A stretch of DNA of 64,000 bases from Phyllobacterium trifolii. GTDB lineage: Bacteria > Pseudomonadota > Alphaproteobacteria > Rhizobiales > Rhizobiaceae. Location of the stretch: the NCBI RefSeq assembly GCF_014192095.1, contig NZ_JACHXN010000026.1, positions 1 to 64,000 of the forward strand, written 5' to 3'. The notes under the pieces were generated by a model that was given only the letters and a program-made list of their open reading frames with translations, had not been told where the DNA came from and did no database searches. The position numbers and the translations under genes were made by a program. The stretch's first letter is position 1. Each line of letters begins with the position of its first letter. Shown here piece by piece: positions 1-8,002 of this stretch.

Positions 1-233
1 GCCTTGTCCAGCGACAGATCCGCGACGATCCGTTTCAGCTTGGCGTTCTCCTCCTCAAGCTGCCGCAACCGCCGCATCTCCGATGGCATCAGGCCCGCAT
101 ATTTCTTGCGCCAGTTGTAGAATGTCGCGTCGGAAATCCCCGCCTTGCGGCAGACTTCCGCCACGGCAACGCCGTCTTCCGCCTGCTTCAGAATGAAGGC
201 GATCTGCGCCTCTGTGAACTTCGTCTTCTTCAT
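1..233 (-). CDS. IS3-family transposase OrfA (partial, C-terminus outside window)
   Basis: This is the N-terminal part of the small OrfA protein of an IS3-family element. The first residues, MKKTKFTEAQIAFILKQAE, start a helix-turn-helix of the kind that binds the insertion-sequence ends. SDATFYNWRKKYAG (about residues 39-52) is the recognition-helix region. It is followed by EMRRLRQLEEENAKLKRIV, the leucine-zipper stretch typical of these proteins. The reading frame runs off the left edge after about 77 codons. In the family OrfA is joined to OrfB by a programmed frameshift, and OrfB would lie to the left. The start ATG at 231-233 follows a GAGGAGAA-type ribosome-binding site. Confidence 0.85.
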   Translation of the reverse strand, partial: MKKTKFTEAQIAFILKQAEDGVAVAEVCRKAGISDATFYNWRKKYAGLMPSEMRRLRQLEEENAKLKRIVADLSLDK

Positions 234-313
234 CGAATTCTCCTCAGCCCGTCACCGGGGGCATTATTGGAAAATTCCAGTTGAGAATGGACTAATTTGG
301 CGGGAGCAGGTCA
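1..313 (-). mobile_element. IS3-family insertion sequence, left part only in window
   Basis: The first 233 bases encode an IS3-type OrfA on the minus strand. Outside its start codon lies about 80 bp of non-coding DNA that ends abruptly where a response-regulator gene resumes. On the minus strand the presumed terminal repeat begins TGACCTGCTCCCGCC, with the TG start usual for IS3-family ends, so the outer edge is placed at base 313. The other end, OrfB and the target duplication lie beyond the window. The exact edge is inferred from the disrupted gene and the TG dinucleotide, not from a matched second repeat. Confidence 0.75.
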
Positions 314-476
314 GAAGCACCAGATCGATGTCTGAAGATCGTTGGATGTATGCTTTCGCGCTTTCCAAATCGCCTATTTCGACGATCTCGACATCATTAG
401 TTTTTGACGTTAGCGCGAGCTTTAGGGCGCCACGGAATAGAGGATGATCGTCGACGATGACAAATGTATATTTCAT
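314..476 (-). pseudogene. N-terminal fragment of a response regulator, cut by the IS
   Basis: About 54 codons of a receiver domain remain, beginning MKYTFVIVDDHPLFRGAL. This is the signature of NarL/LuxR-type response regulators, with the acidic pair at residues 9-10. The homology stops after DIDLVLL, immediately before the position where the phospho-accepting aspartate is expected, and insertion-sequence DNA follows. A translation of the junction continues only about 15 nonsense residues. The rest of the gene, if it survives, would lie beyond the element to the left. The fragment cannot be phosphorylated and is probably inactive. Confidence 0.8.
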
Positions 477-703
477 TATTCAAAAGTCCTTAACGTTAAA
501 AAAATTCAAAGTTCTAATCCAAAAGCCGTAATGCTAACGACTAAAGCCAAATCGACTGATATATCAAGAGCATTTTAACACGTGTCAAAGTTTCGAATGG
601 AGAAAGCTTGCATGGCGATTAAGCTAGTCTATTCAAATGCCTTGGCAAAACCTCATTCCCGAGCGATTATTCGTTGTGGGGATTATTCTTGAAGGCGGGA
701 TGA

Positions 704-1654
704 ATGATTACAAATACTCTTTACCCTGAGAACCAACCATATCTGGAACAGATGCTTCAAGTATCGGAATTGCATACCATTCACATTGAAGAATGCGGCA
801 ATCCTGATGGAAAACCGGTGATTATGGTTCACGGTGGCCCCGGGGGTGGGATCAATCCGACGATGCGACGCCTGCATGATCCTGAACGTTATCGGATCAT
901 ACTTTTCGATCAACGCGGTTGCGGGAAATCGACGCCGCATGCAGAACTGGATGAGAACACGACTTGGGATCTGGTCTCCGATATGGAGCGCATTCGCGAA
1001 CATCTCGGCATCGACAAGTGGCAGGTTTTTGGCGGATCTTGGGGTTCCACTCTTGGACTCGCTTATGCGCAAACTCATCCCGAACGCGTGCGCGCACTGA
1101 TTCTGCGTGGCATTTTTATGATCCGGCGTTTCGAGATTGAGTGGTTCTATTCGAACGGTGCAAGCATCATTTATCCAGATCGTTTTGAGGCATATCAAGA
1201 GCATATCCCTGAAGAAGAGCGCGGCGATATGATTGCCGCCTACTACAAGCGTTTGACCGACCCGGACCCTGCAATCCAACTGGCTGCTGCAAAATTGTGG
1301 GCACGCTGGGAAGGTTCGGCCTTGTCATTGTTGCCAGACCCGGCCCGCGAAGAAGCATTTGGAAACGACCATTTCGCCATCGCCTTCGCCCGCATTGAGT
1401 GCCATTACTTCCAAAACAAGGGTTTCTTCGACACGGATGACCATATCCTACGCAATGCCCATTTGATCCGCGAAATCCCCGGTGTGATAGTCCACGGCCG
1501 CTACGATATGTGCACGCCGTTACTCAATGCCTGGCATTTAAAGAAGGTCTGGCCGGAAGCTGATCTGCGCATTGTCGAAGATGCCGGCCACGCGGTAAGC
1601 GAGCCCGGCATCGTGCATGAATTAATCGCCGCGACCAAACGTTTTGCTACGTAA
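704..1654 (+). CDS. pip: Proline iminopeptidase (alpha/beta hydrolase)
   Basis: This 316-residue protein is a cytoplasmic serine peptidase that removes N-terminal proline from peptides (family S33). The oxyanion-hole motif HGGPGGG is at residues 43-49 and DQRGCGKS at 69-76. The nucleophile elbow GGSWGS has its serine at about 112. Near the C-terminus, HGRYDMCTP supplies the acid and DAGHA the catalytic histidine. Length matches the family. The start codon follows GAAGGCGGG. The gene stands alone, with the IS-damaged regulator upstream reading the other way and a convergent VOC gene downstream. The assignment is firm at family level. Confidence 0.93.
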   Translation: MITNTLYPENQPYLEQMLQVSELHTIHIEECGNPDGKPVIMVHGGPGGGINPTMRRLHDPERYRIILFDQRGCGKSTPHAELDENTTWDLVSDMERIREHLGIDKWQVFGGSWGSTLGLAYAQTHPERVRALILRGIFMIRRFEIEWFYSNGASIIYPDRFEAYQEHIPEEERGDMIAAYYKRLTDPDPAIQLAAAKLWARWEGSALSLLPDPAREEAFGNDHFAIAFARIECHYFQNKGFFDTDDHILRNAHLIREIPGVIVHGRYDMCTPLLNAWHLKKVWPEADLRIVEDAGHAVSEPGIVHELIAATKRFAT

Positions 1655-1695
1655 TCCTGCTCTCCGCAAACGGCTCGTGTGGTGGCCGGTTGCAT

Positions 1696-2139
1696 TCATG
1701 CAGCGATGTGCTTACGCCTTGATTTGACAACCCAGAGATGCCCGAACGGATCGGTAAGCACTCCGGCGCGATCGCCGCTATCCAGCGTTTCGATTTCATT
1801 GCGTAAATTGCCGCCCTCTTCGATCGCGTGGTGCATCACGCGATCGACATCATCCACATGAATATCTAGCATGACCGGCGTTGCTCCGATGGCGTGAACA
1901 GATCTTGGACCGCCAAGCGAAGCATCCGCATCGCGTTTGGGATTGGCTCCAACAATCATTACCACCGATGCACCCATGCGCAATTCAGCAGCGATCAGTT
2001 CGCCATTGTGCAGATAGGGTCGTCCGACTACTTGGGCTCCGAAAACACTTTCGTAGAAATCCAGAGCCTTTTGCTGATCGCCATGGCGCACAAAAAGCCG
2101 TATCGATACCTCTCCAATCAGTCTTGGCACTGCAATCAT
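1696..2139 (-). CDS. VOC-superfamily protein (glyoxalase/PhnB-like)
   Basis: A small protein of about 147 residues with the paired beta-alpha-beta-beta-beta layout of vicinal-oxygen-chelate proteins. SIRLFVRHGDQQKALDFYES near the start is the first module's typical opening. DIHVDDVDRVMHHAIEEG followed by GDRAGVLTDPFGHLWVV is the second. DPFGH is the usual C-terminal metal-side motif of PhnB-like members. The substrate is unknown. The ATG at 2137-2139 is chosen because GGGAGCGGTGAG precedes it and it starts next to the first conserved strand. A start 24 codons further upstream would add residues without recognisable fold. Confidence 0.8.
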   Translation of the reverse strand: MIAVPRLIGEVSIRLFVRHGDQQKALDFYESVFGAQVVGRPYLHNGELIAAELRMGASVVMIVGANPKRDADASLGGPRSVHAIGATPVMLDIHVDDVDRVMHHAIEEGGNLRNEIETLDSGDRAGVLTDPFGHLWVVKSRRKHIAA

Positions 2140-2254
2140 CTCACCGCTCCCAGAGAAGAATTTCAAGCGGTTAAAGTCTATTAAATTATCGAACAAATCA
2201 AGAACAAACAACTCTATGAAGCCTTGCCTCCTGCCAATCTCCTGTCACCCGAGA

Positions 2255-2686
2255 TCAGGTTTTTTGCGGTGACTCAGGATTTGCAGGCTTGCTCTTGTCC
2301 TCGAATTCCTTGGCAATCCCCATGAAGCGACGCATGAACCTCTCCATGTAGCTCAGTCCTTTTTCAAAATCTTCATCGGATGGAAGAGCATCTCGAACAA
2401 CTGGCGGCAGCTTGCCCATGCCTGCAACCGTGTCCTCAAGTTTTGCGACTCTCGTCTTGAGGTCGGCAATATCATCTTCATACGCCGCCCGCTCTTCAGC
2501 CGCCAACTTGCAAATAAGCTGATCCGACTTCTCCTGACAGATCGACATTTCGCCAGTCTTGTTGTTCATGCGGACATAGCCGTCATCGGTTCTCTGAAGC
2601 GTATAAGTCGTCGCTTCTTGTGCCGTGGCGGCGAACGACCATAGGGAACCAGCTAGCGCGATGAGTAAAGTTCGTGTTCCTAACAT
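2255..2686 (-). CDS. Hypothetical exported protein with coiled-coil segment
   Basis: 143 residues of no recognised family. The first 22 residues (MLGTRTLLIALAGSLWSFAATAQ) are a clear Sec signal peptide with an AxA-type cleavage site. A short beta-rich stretch with two cysteines (SICQEKSDQLIC) follows. After that comes a charged helix, EDDIADLKTRVAKLEDTVAG, with heptad spacing that should form a coiled coil. The C-terminus is rich in lysine and proline. It is probably periplasmic, and the cysteine pair could form a disulfide. The start codon is preceded by GGAGGTTCACCC. The gene is divergent from the DUF952-pyrD pair. Confidence 0.7.
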   Translation of the reverse strand: MLGTRTLLIALAGSLWSFAATAQEATTYTLQRTDDGYVRMNNKTGEMSICQEKSDQLICKLAAEERAAYEDDIADLKTRVAKLEDTVAGMGKLPPVVRDALPSDEDFEKGLSYMERFMRRFMGIAKEFEDKSKPANPESPQKT

Positions 2687-2822
2687 GGGTGAACCTCCAA
2701 CATTTACGTCTCAAGAACCTGACGAAATAATACGCCGAAAATCTGGAGTAAGGCGATATTTCTGTTACCGGCGTTCAGTCTGCCCTTTGCGCATCGGTGT
2801 TTTGTGTCTAGTAAAGACGCTT

Positions 2823-3170
2823 ATGACTCAACTGATCTACAAGATTGCTCCGCGTGCCCTTTGGCAAGCTGCAGAAGCGAGAGGCGTATTCGATGGCGCG
2901 CCGATCGACCACGCGGATGGCTATATCCATTTTTCCACTGCGGCCCAGGCAGTCGAGACAGCCGCCAAGCATTTCGCTGGCCAGAATGATCTTGTGCTGA
3001 TTGCAGTCGAGGCGGAGAGACTGGGCACAGCCCTTAGATACGAGCTCTCGCGCGGAGGCGATTTCTTCCCGCACCTCTATGCGTCATTGCCTCTCGGCGC
3101 TGTCTTATGGATCAAGCCCCTGCCCTTGGGTAGCGACGGCAAGCACAAATTTCCGGAGTTGAGTGCATGA
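2823..3170 (+). CDS. DUF952-family protein
   Basis: 115 residues beginning MTQLIYKI. The family hallmark is the early block [16 protein letters not shown], followed by a mid-protein basic segment and the LPLGAV/PLPL C-terminal part. DUF952 proteins are small single-domain cytosolic proteins of unknown biochemical role. The ATG at 2823 starts right at the conserved domain. An in-frame extension upstream overlaps the promoter zone of the divergent gene and is not used. Its last four bases overlap the pyrD start (ATGA), so the two are translationally coupled. Co-transcription with pyrD suggests constant company but proves no role in pyrimidine synthesis. Confidence 0.85.
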   Translation: MTQLIYKIAPRALWQAAEARGVFDGAPIDHADGYIHFSTAAQAVETAAKHFAGQNDLVLIAVEAERLGTALRYELSRGGDFFPHLYASLPLGAVLWIKPLPLGSDGKHKFPELSA

Positions 3171-4255
3171 GTAGGTTGTTCGGGTCAATTGGCCGCAAAA
3201 TGCTGTTTAGACTCGACCCGGAAGATGCGCACGGTCTCTCGATCAAAGCATTGAAGACGGGCCTTGTGCCAGCATGTTTACCCAACAACGATCCGGCTCT
3301 GCGTGTCGCTGTCGCTGGCCTCAGTTTTCCTAATCCGCTCGGCATGGCCGCTGGCTATGACAAAAATGCCGAAATACCCGATGCATTGCTGCGGCTCGGC
3401 TTCGGCTTTGCCGAAGTTGGAACGCTCACACCGCGGGCGCAATCTGGCAATCCGAAGCCGCGCATTTTTCGCCTTGTTGAAGACAATGCGGTAATCAACC
3501 GGCTTGGCTTCAACAATGAAGGTCATGACCCGGCGTTCCGACGCCTGACCGAGCGACGCTCGCATGCCGGTATCGTCGGGATAAACATTGGCTCCAACAA
3601 GGACTCCACTGACCGCGTCGCGGACTATGTGGCAGGTATAAGGAAATTCCATTCTCTCGCGAGTTACTTTACCGTTAATATTTCCTCTCCGAACACGCCA
3701 GGTTTGCGAGATCTGCAGGCGCGAGAAAGCCTTAGAGAGCTGCTAGGCAAGGTACTCGGTGCACGCGACGCACAACCGGGCGTCAGGCGTCCTGTTTTTC
3801 TCAAGATCGCACCCGATCTGACCGAAGCCAGTCTTGACGATATTGCCGCCGAGATCAGCTCCCACTCACTGGACGGGCTGATAATTTCCAATACGACGCT
3901 GTCTCGCGCGGGTCTGACAAGCAGGAAGAGCACTGGCGAGACAGGCGGCCTATCCGGAGCGCCACTGTTCGAACGGTCGACGATTGTACTCGCCAAGATG
4001 CGCCAGCGCGTAGGAACCGATTTGGCGATAATCGGTGTTGGTGGCATTGACAGCGCGGCGACGGCCATTACCAAAATTCGGGCCGGAGCCGATCTCGTCC
4101 AGCTCTATACCAGCATGATCTTTAGCGGTCCCGGCCTCGCAAACGAAATCGTCAAGGGCATGTCGGCTACCCTGAAGCGCGACAGCGTCAGTACCATCGC
4201 GGCACTACGCGATTGCGACGTTGACGATTGGGCCACAAAAGCAATCCCAGCCTAG
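3167..4255 (+). CDS. pyrD: Dihydroorotate dehydrogenase (quinone), class 2
   Basis: This 362-residue enzyme oxidises dihydroorotate to orotate in de novo pyrimidine synthesis and passes electrons to the membrane quinone pool. The N-terminal segment (about residues 1-40) with [16 protein letters not shown] is the membrane-associating helical part that marks class 2. GYDKNAE at 63-69 and [11 protein letters not shown] near 171 line the FMN and substrate site. The serine of NISSPNTP sits where the class 2 catalytic base is expected. SNTTLSR and GVGGI bind the substrate and FMN phosphate. It overlaps the DUF952 gene by four bases and converges on the MATE gene with a four-base overlap of stop codons. 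Confidence 0.96.
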   Translation: MSRLFGSIGRKMLFRLDPEDAHGLSIKALKTGLVPACLPNNDPALRVAVAGLSFPNPLGMAAGYDKNAEIPDALLRLGFGFAEVGTLTPRAQSGNPKPRIFRLVEDNAVINRLGFNNEGHDPAFRRLTERRSHAGIVGINIGSNKDSTDRVADYVAGIRKFHSLASYFTVNISSPNTPGLRDLQARESLRELLGKVLGARDAQPGVRRPVFLKIAPDLTEASLDDIAAEISSHSLDGLIISNTTLSRAGLTSRKSTGETGGLSGAPLFERSTIVLAKMRQRVGTDLAIIGVGGIDSAATAITKIRAGADLVQLYTSMIFSGPGLANEIVKGMSATLKRDSVSTIAALRDCDVDDWATKAIPA

Positions 4256-5607
4256 TTGGCAAACTGTATTCGTGCCCGGCTCGGCAGAATCGCTAACAGG
4301 GAAATGCCGCGCAGACCAAGAAAAAGGTGCAGCGCTAGCCATAGCCCGTGGTTGCCGAAGAACTTCGGCAGGATGAAATAGGCAGCGAAATAGCCGATCA
4401 GCGACAGGATCATCATGTTACGCATGTCGCGCGACCATGTCGCGCCAATAAACACCCCGTCCATATGGAAAGCCAGCAGACCGACAACCGGCGCCAAGGC
4501 TGCCCACGGCAAATAAAGCGATGCCATTTCCTGCACCTCGTCTGATTTGATCAGGAACGCAACAATCGCATCACCAAAGATCAAAAAGAATACAGCCATC
4601 GCTGTCGCCAGCAACAAGCCCCACAGGAACGACAGCTTTATGCCGCGGTCGAATGCCGGACGATAATGCGCTCCGACCGCACGGCCGGAAATCTGTTCTG
4701 CGGCGGTGGTTACTCCATCGATTAAATAGCCGGAAATCAGCAGGAAGTTCATCAACACCGCATTCGTTGCCAACGTCACCGCGCCCGCTTCCGTTCCAGC
4801 GCGGGTGAAATAGGCATAAGCGATCAACAAGAAGAACGACCGCAACATGATATCGCGGTTGACCGTAAACATGCGGCGGATTTCGTGCATATCCAGAACG
4901 CGCGCTCGGGACGGATTCGGTACTGCACGGAATTGCCGGTAGACTATGAATAGGCCAACCGCGAGCGCAACGGTTTCACCGAGCAAGGTACCCCAAGCAA
5001 TACCGGCAACGCCCCAGCCCAAAACGAGGCCGAACCAGATTGTCATCACAACGTTAACACCGTTGAGCAGGAACTGAAGGTACAGCCCTTGCATGGCCTT
5101 CCCTTGACCGAGCAACAGACCCAAAACCACGAAATTGCCCAGCGCCATGGGTGATGAAAGCAGGCGGATCGAGACATAGGTCAACATGGCATCCGCTACC
5201 GCCTTGTCCGGGTTCATGAAGCTGATTGTCGCTTGCAGGACCAAAGGCGTCGCGGCAATAAAGAGTACACCGGCCACTGCAGCGATACCGATGGCACGCC
5301 AAAAGACCGCTTGCTGTTCTACATTGTCGTGCCTTCCCATTGCTTGCGCTACAAGCCCGGTCGTGCCCGCGCGCAGGAAATTCATTGTCGAAAACAGAAA
5401 GTCAAAAACCAGTGCGCCAATTGCAAGGCCGCCCAGCAGGTGCGGATCACCGAGCTGGCCAATCACCGCAGTATCGACCAATCCGAGCAATGGCGTCGTC
5501 AGCGATGCCAGCATTACCGGAATCGTGATCGCCAGCATCAACTTGTTGGTCACCTCGAACGGGCGAACAATTTTTGATCCTGGCAGAAGGGGAGTTTCGA
5601 TTGTCAT
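4252..5607 (-). CDS. MATE-family multidrug exporter (DinF-like)
   Basis: A 451-residue inner-membrane protein with about twelve hydrophobic helices in two repeated halves. Early motifs such as [20 protein letters not shown] are typical of MATE proteins of the DinF branch. The second half repeats the pattern around [23 protein letters not shown] carriers expel cationic drugs or metabolites in exchange for sodium ions or protons. The actual substrate cannot be read from sequence. The ATG follows AAGGGGAGT on the coding side by a few bases. The gene lies downstream of the CAP-domain gene on the same strand, 87 bp away, and may share its transcript. Confidence 0.9.
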   Translation of the reverse strand: MTIETPLLPGSKIVRPFEVTNKLMLAITIPVMLASLTTPLLGLVDTAVIGQLGDPHLLGGLAIGALVFDFLFSTMNFLRAGTTGLVAQAMGRHDNVEQQAVFWRAIGIAAVAGVLFIAATPLVLQATISFMNPDKAVADAMLTYVSIRLLSSPMALGNFVVLGLLLGQGKAMQGLYLQFLLNGVNVVMTIWFGLVLGWGVAGIAWGTLLGETVALAVGLFIVYRQFRAVPNPSRARVLDMHEIRRMFTVNRDIMLRSFFLLIAYAYFTRAGTEAGAVTLATNAVLMNFLLISGYLIDGVTTAAEQISGRAVGAHYRPAFDRGIKLSFLWGLLLATAMAVFFLIFGDAIVAFLIKSDEVQEMASLYLPWAALAPVVGLLAFHMDGVFIGATWSRDMRNMMILSLIGYFAAYFILPKFFGNHGLWLALHLFLGLRGISLLAILPSRARIQFAN

Positions 5608-5694
5608 GAAGCACCGGAGATTGCAACCACACGGCTACTATTGCTCTATGCCATCGACTCGCCGCGGTTTCCAGTGCAATCGCCGCAATCAGCG

Positions 5695-6189
5695 CTAACT
5701 CGCCAGAACCAGTGCCCAATAGCGCTCGACACTGCCATTTGTGGATTCGGCATAGGCCAGACCGAAACGGGTAAATTGCGGATCCAGCATGTTACGCCGA
5801 TGTGGTGGCGATGCCATCCACCTGGCAAAAAGCTGGTCCATATCCATGCGCCCCATGGCGATATTCTCAGCGGCAAGACCATGGATTTCGTTATCCCTTA
5901 CACGGGAGGCAAAGCCGCGACCCCAGCTAGTCGTGTGAGCCATGCGGCCAGCACTTGCCATGTAGGCCGCCTGTTGTAAGGCGGCACGTTCCAGCGTGGG
6001 ATCAGCGCTCAATCCGGCGAGGCCATTGGCGGAGCGGATCGCTTGCACGTTTGAAATTGCCGCAGCCGAAGCTCCCACAACTTTTCCTGGCGTTTTCATG
6101 GCAGTCTGACAGGCAGATAGCGGCAGAACCGCAGCCGCGGTGAAGCCAAGAAAGTTGCGGCGCGACAGATAAAAATTCTTTTCGGACAT
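5695..6189 (-). CDS. CAP (SCP-like) domain lipoprotein
   Basis: 164 residues with a CAP/SCP-PR1 domain, an extracytoplasmic fold of varied function. The N-terminus carries SRRNFLGF, a twin-arginine-like signal. The following LSAC (residues 24-27) would make Cys27 a lipid-anchored residue, so export may be by Tat with lipidation. The domain shows an N-terminal RSANGLAGLSADPTLERAA helix block. Its conserved pocket residues lie in MAHTTSWG, GLAAENIAMG and SPPHRRNMLD, giving the two histidines and glutamate of the cavity. The last strand reads FGLAYAES. The protein is complete. Substrate and binding partner are unknown. Confidence 0.85.
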   Translation of the reverse strand: MSEKNFYLSRRNFLGFTAAAVLPLSACQTAMKTPGKVVGASAAAISNVQAIRSANGLAGLSADPTLERAALQQAAYMASAGRMAHTTSWGRGFASRVRDNEIHGLAAENIAMGRMDMDQLFARWMASPPHRRNMLDPQFTRFGLAYAESTNGSVERYWALVLAS

Positions 6190-6268
6190 GAAAGATTCCT
6201 GAAGGAGGCCGTCCGCCGATATCCGGCAATTGTGGCTCCTTCGGGCCGAAGTTGGCTGTAGCGGAAAT

Positions 6269-6535
6269 TTAGCGCCGATAACTCAGCAAGCGCAAAATGA
6301 TGAAGCAGGGAATGACAACCACCGCGCCGAGCAGGAAATAAGCGGCAAAACGTTCGATAGCACCAAAACCGAGATTCCAAATGCGGCGAATAAAGTTCTC
6401 GAAGCCATAAAGAATGTCGATAGGAGACCAGTCGAAGGCATTCATGATGACGCCCACCACCAACGAGACTACGATCAGTTTCACAAGGACTCGACCGGGC
6501 GAGTCTCCCAGGAAGCGGTTCATTCTTTCCGACAT
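6269..6535 (-). CDS. Small inner-membrane protein, conserved-type hypothetical
   Basis: 88 residues with two strong hydrophobic helices. The first is about residues 17-33 (VLVKLIVVSLVVGVIMN) and the second about 63-82 (RFAAYFLLGAVVVIPCFIIL). Between them is an amphipathic stretch, SPIDILYGFENFIRRIW. The N-terminus is short and charged. I recognise the type as a small rhizobial membrane protein of unknown function but cannot name a tested family member. It lies between tRNA-Gly and the CAP gene on the same strand, with 79 bp to the next gene. Confidence 0.7.
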   Translation of the reverse strand: MSERMNRFLGDSPGRVLVKLIVVSLVVGVIMNAFDWSPIDILYGFENFIRRIWNLGFGAIERFAAYFLLGAVVVIPCFIILRLLSYRR

Positions 6536-6558
6536 TTGTTCTCCGGTGTTGGGAAAGA

Positions 6559-6632
6559 TGGAGCGGGTGAAGGGAATCGAACCCTCGTATACAGCTTGGG
6601 AAGCTGCCGTTCTACCATTGAACTACACCCGC
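6559..6632 (-). tRNA. tRNA-Gly (anticodon CCC)
   Basis: Read on the minus strand, 74 bases fold into a complete cloverleaf. The acceptor stem GCGGGTG pairs with CACCCGC. The D-arm contains AGTTCAATGGTAGAAC. The anticodon stem GCAGC/GCTGT holds the loop TTCCCAA with anticodon CCC. The T-arm is GAGGGTTCGATTCCCTT. The 3' end TCCA is encoded. The anticodon decodes GGG glycine codons. Confidence 0.96.
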
Positions 6633-6685
6633 ATCTGCTTATCAATGTTCGTTGAAGCCCATTCTTGTCAAGCGTTCCCCGCGTA

Positions 6686-7777
6686 TCATTTAAAGTGCTT
6701 TGACAATTTCAGGCCCTGTGCCTGGTAGTTGGAACCGAGGTCGGTTCCGTAAAGCGCGCGCGGGCGCTCCAGCATATGCTCATAGATCAGGCGTCCGACG
6801 ATCTGACCATGTTCGAGAATGAAGGGTACTTCATGGCTTCGCACTTCAAGCACAGCGCGGCTGCCGGTTCCACCCGCAGCAGTATGGCCGAAACCCGGGT
6901 CGAAGAAACCGGCATAGTGGACGCGGAACTCTCCAACCAGCGGATCGAAAGGCGTCATTTCTGCTGCATAGAGCGGTGGTACATGCACCGCCTCACGCGA
7001 AACCAGAATATAGAACTCGTCGGGATCGAGCACCAGCTCGCGTGCGCCGCGGTCATGGATCGGTTCCCAGAAATCAAAAAGGTCATGCACACCGCGTTTA
7101 TCCACATCAATGACACCGGTATGATGTTTGCCGCGATAGCCGACGAGACCGTTCGCATCGCCGGTCAGATCGATTGATAGCGCGATGCCGCCGCCGGAAA
7201 TGTTCGGCGTTTCGGAAGCGACCAAGGTTTCCGCCGCATGCAAAGCCGTGAGTTCTACCTCTTCCAATTGCGCGCGCCCCGTGCGGAAGCGGATTTGCGA
7301 CAGACGCGAACCGGTACGTGCCACAATGGGAAAGGTACGCGGACTGACCTCGAGATAGAGCGGCCCGTGATAGCCTGCTGGCACTTTGTCAAATTCCTGC
7401 GCACCGTCGACGATGACGCGCGTGAAAATGTCGAGTCGACCGGTGGAGCTTTTGGGGTTGGCCGAAGCAGAAACCTCAGGCGGCAGGCTCAGGCTTTCCA
7501 ATAAGGGAACGATATAGACACAGCCGGTTTCAAGCACCGCGCCTTCGGTCAGATCGATTTCATGCAGCTTGAGCCGCTCAAGCTTGTCGATAACGGCGGT
7601 TCCAGGCCCCGGCATGAAACTGGCGCGGACGCGATAGGCTTTCGTACCAAGCCGCAGGTCAAGGCTTGCAGGCTGGATCTGGTCACCATCGAAATCGCGC
7701 TCTGTCCTGAGCGCGCCGGCTTGATGCAGAGCCCTGATGCCGCTATCCGCCAGAATGCCCGCTTGATGTCTACTCAT
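6686..7777 (-). CDS. dcd: 2'-deoxycytidine 5'-triphosphate deaminase (long form)
   Basis: About 363 residues, roughly twice the length of the enteric Dcd enzyme, as in alphaproteobacterial homologues with a duplicated dUTPase-like fold. The N-terminal half holds DGDQIQPASLDLRLG, and SANPKSSTGRLDIF is the family's nucleotide-binding motif. The C-terminal half repeats the fold, with GFFDPGFGH and the exposed VRSHEVPFILEHGQIVGRL. The enzyme makes dUTP from dCTP for thymidylate synthesis. I chose the ATG at 7775-7777. A TTG four codons earlier is an alternative, since an AAGG lies close upstream. A tandem ACAAAAACAT/ACAAAAACTT stretch sits in the leader. Confidence 0.85.
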   Translation of the reverse strand: MSRHQAGILADSGIRALHQAGALRTERDFDGDQIQPASLDLRLGTKAYRVRASFMPGPGTAVIDKLERLKLHEIDLTEGAVLETGCVYIVPLLESLSLPPEVSASANPKSSTGRLDIFTRVIVDGAQEFDKVPAGYHGPLYLEVSPRTFPIVARTGSRLSQIRFRTGRAQLEEVELTALHAAETLVASETPNISGGGIALSIDLTGDANGLVGYRGKHHTGVIDVDKRGVHDLFDFWEPIHDRGARELVLDPDEFYILVSREAVHVPPLYAAEMTPFDPLVGEFRVHYAGFFDPGFGHTAAGGTGSRAVLEVRSHEVPFILEHGQIVGRLIYEHMLERPRALYGTDLGSNYQAQGLKLSKHFK

Positions 7778-7830
7778 GTCGATCGCCAAAACCTTACAAA
7801 AACATACAAAAACTTTAGCGTCTCGCCCGG

Positions 7831-7859
7831 TTGACGCAAGCGCTTGAGAGGATTAAAGC
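7831..7859 (+). promoter_or_regulatory. Sigma-70-type promoter of the metZ riboswitch transcript
   Basis: TTGACG at 7831-7836 and TAAAGC at 7854-7859 are separated by exactly 17 bases. A start of transcription about seven bases downstream would put the SAM-II aptamer at the very 5' end of the RNA. The -10 box is weak, and no start-site data exist here. Confidence 0.55.
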
Positions 7860-7868
7860 AGTTTTATC

Positions 7869-7920
7869 CCGTGGTGATTTGGCCGGCCGGCTTGCAGCCA
7901 CGTTAAATAACTTGCTAAAA
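7869..7920 (+). promoter_or_regulatory. SAM-II riboswitch aptamer
   Basis: The stretch matches the SAM-II (metA-type) aptamer known from alphaproteobacterial methionine genes. It has a 5' strand CGTGG, the conserved TGATTTGG, a loop region rich in GGCC, and GCTTGCAGCCACG, which pairs back to CGTGG. The AAA-rich TTAAATAA segment and terminal GCTAAAA form the pseudoknot. It is followed at once by terminator-like hairpins and then metZ. High S-adenosylmethionine is expected to shut down expression of the downstream gene. Confidence 0.93.
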
Positions 7921-7922
7921 GA

Positions 7923-7971
7923 GGCCCGGTTTCGTCCGGCCTTTTTGCGATTCACGCAAGGCCGGTTTTTT
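7923..7971 (+). terminator. Intrinsic terminator with a competing hairpin (riboswitch expression platform)
   Basis: CCGGCC (7936-7941) followed by TTGCG pairs with CGCAA and GGCCGG (7955-7965) across a five-base loop. It is followed by six T residues at 7966-7971, a textbook intrinsic terminator. The same CCGGCC strand can instead pair with GGCCCGG (7923-7929), giving a shorter hairpin that ends in five T residues. The two folds exclude each other and begin two bases after the aptamer, so ligand-controlled termination is likely. Confidence 0.75.
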
Positions 7972-8002
7972 ATTGGCCAGATTCTGGCAGATTGAGAAGA
8001 CG

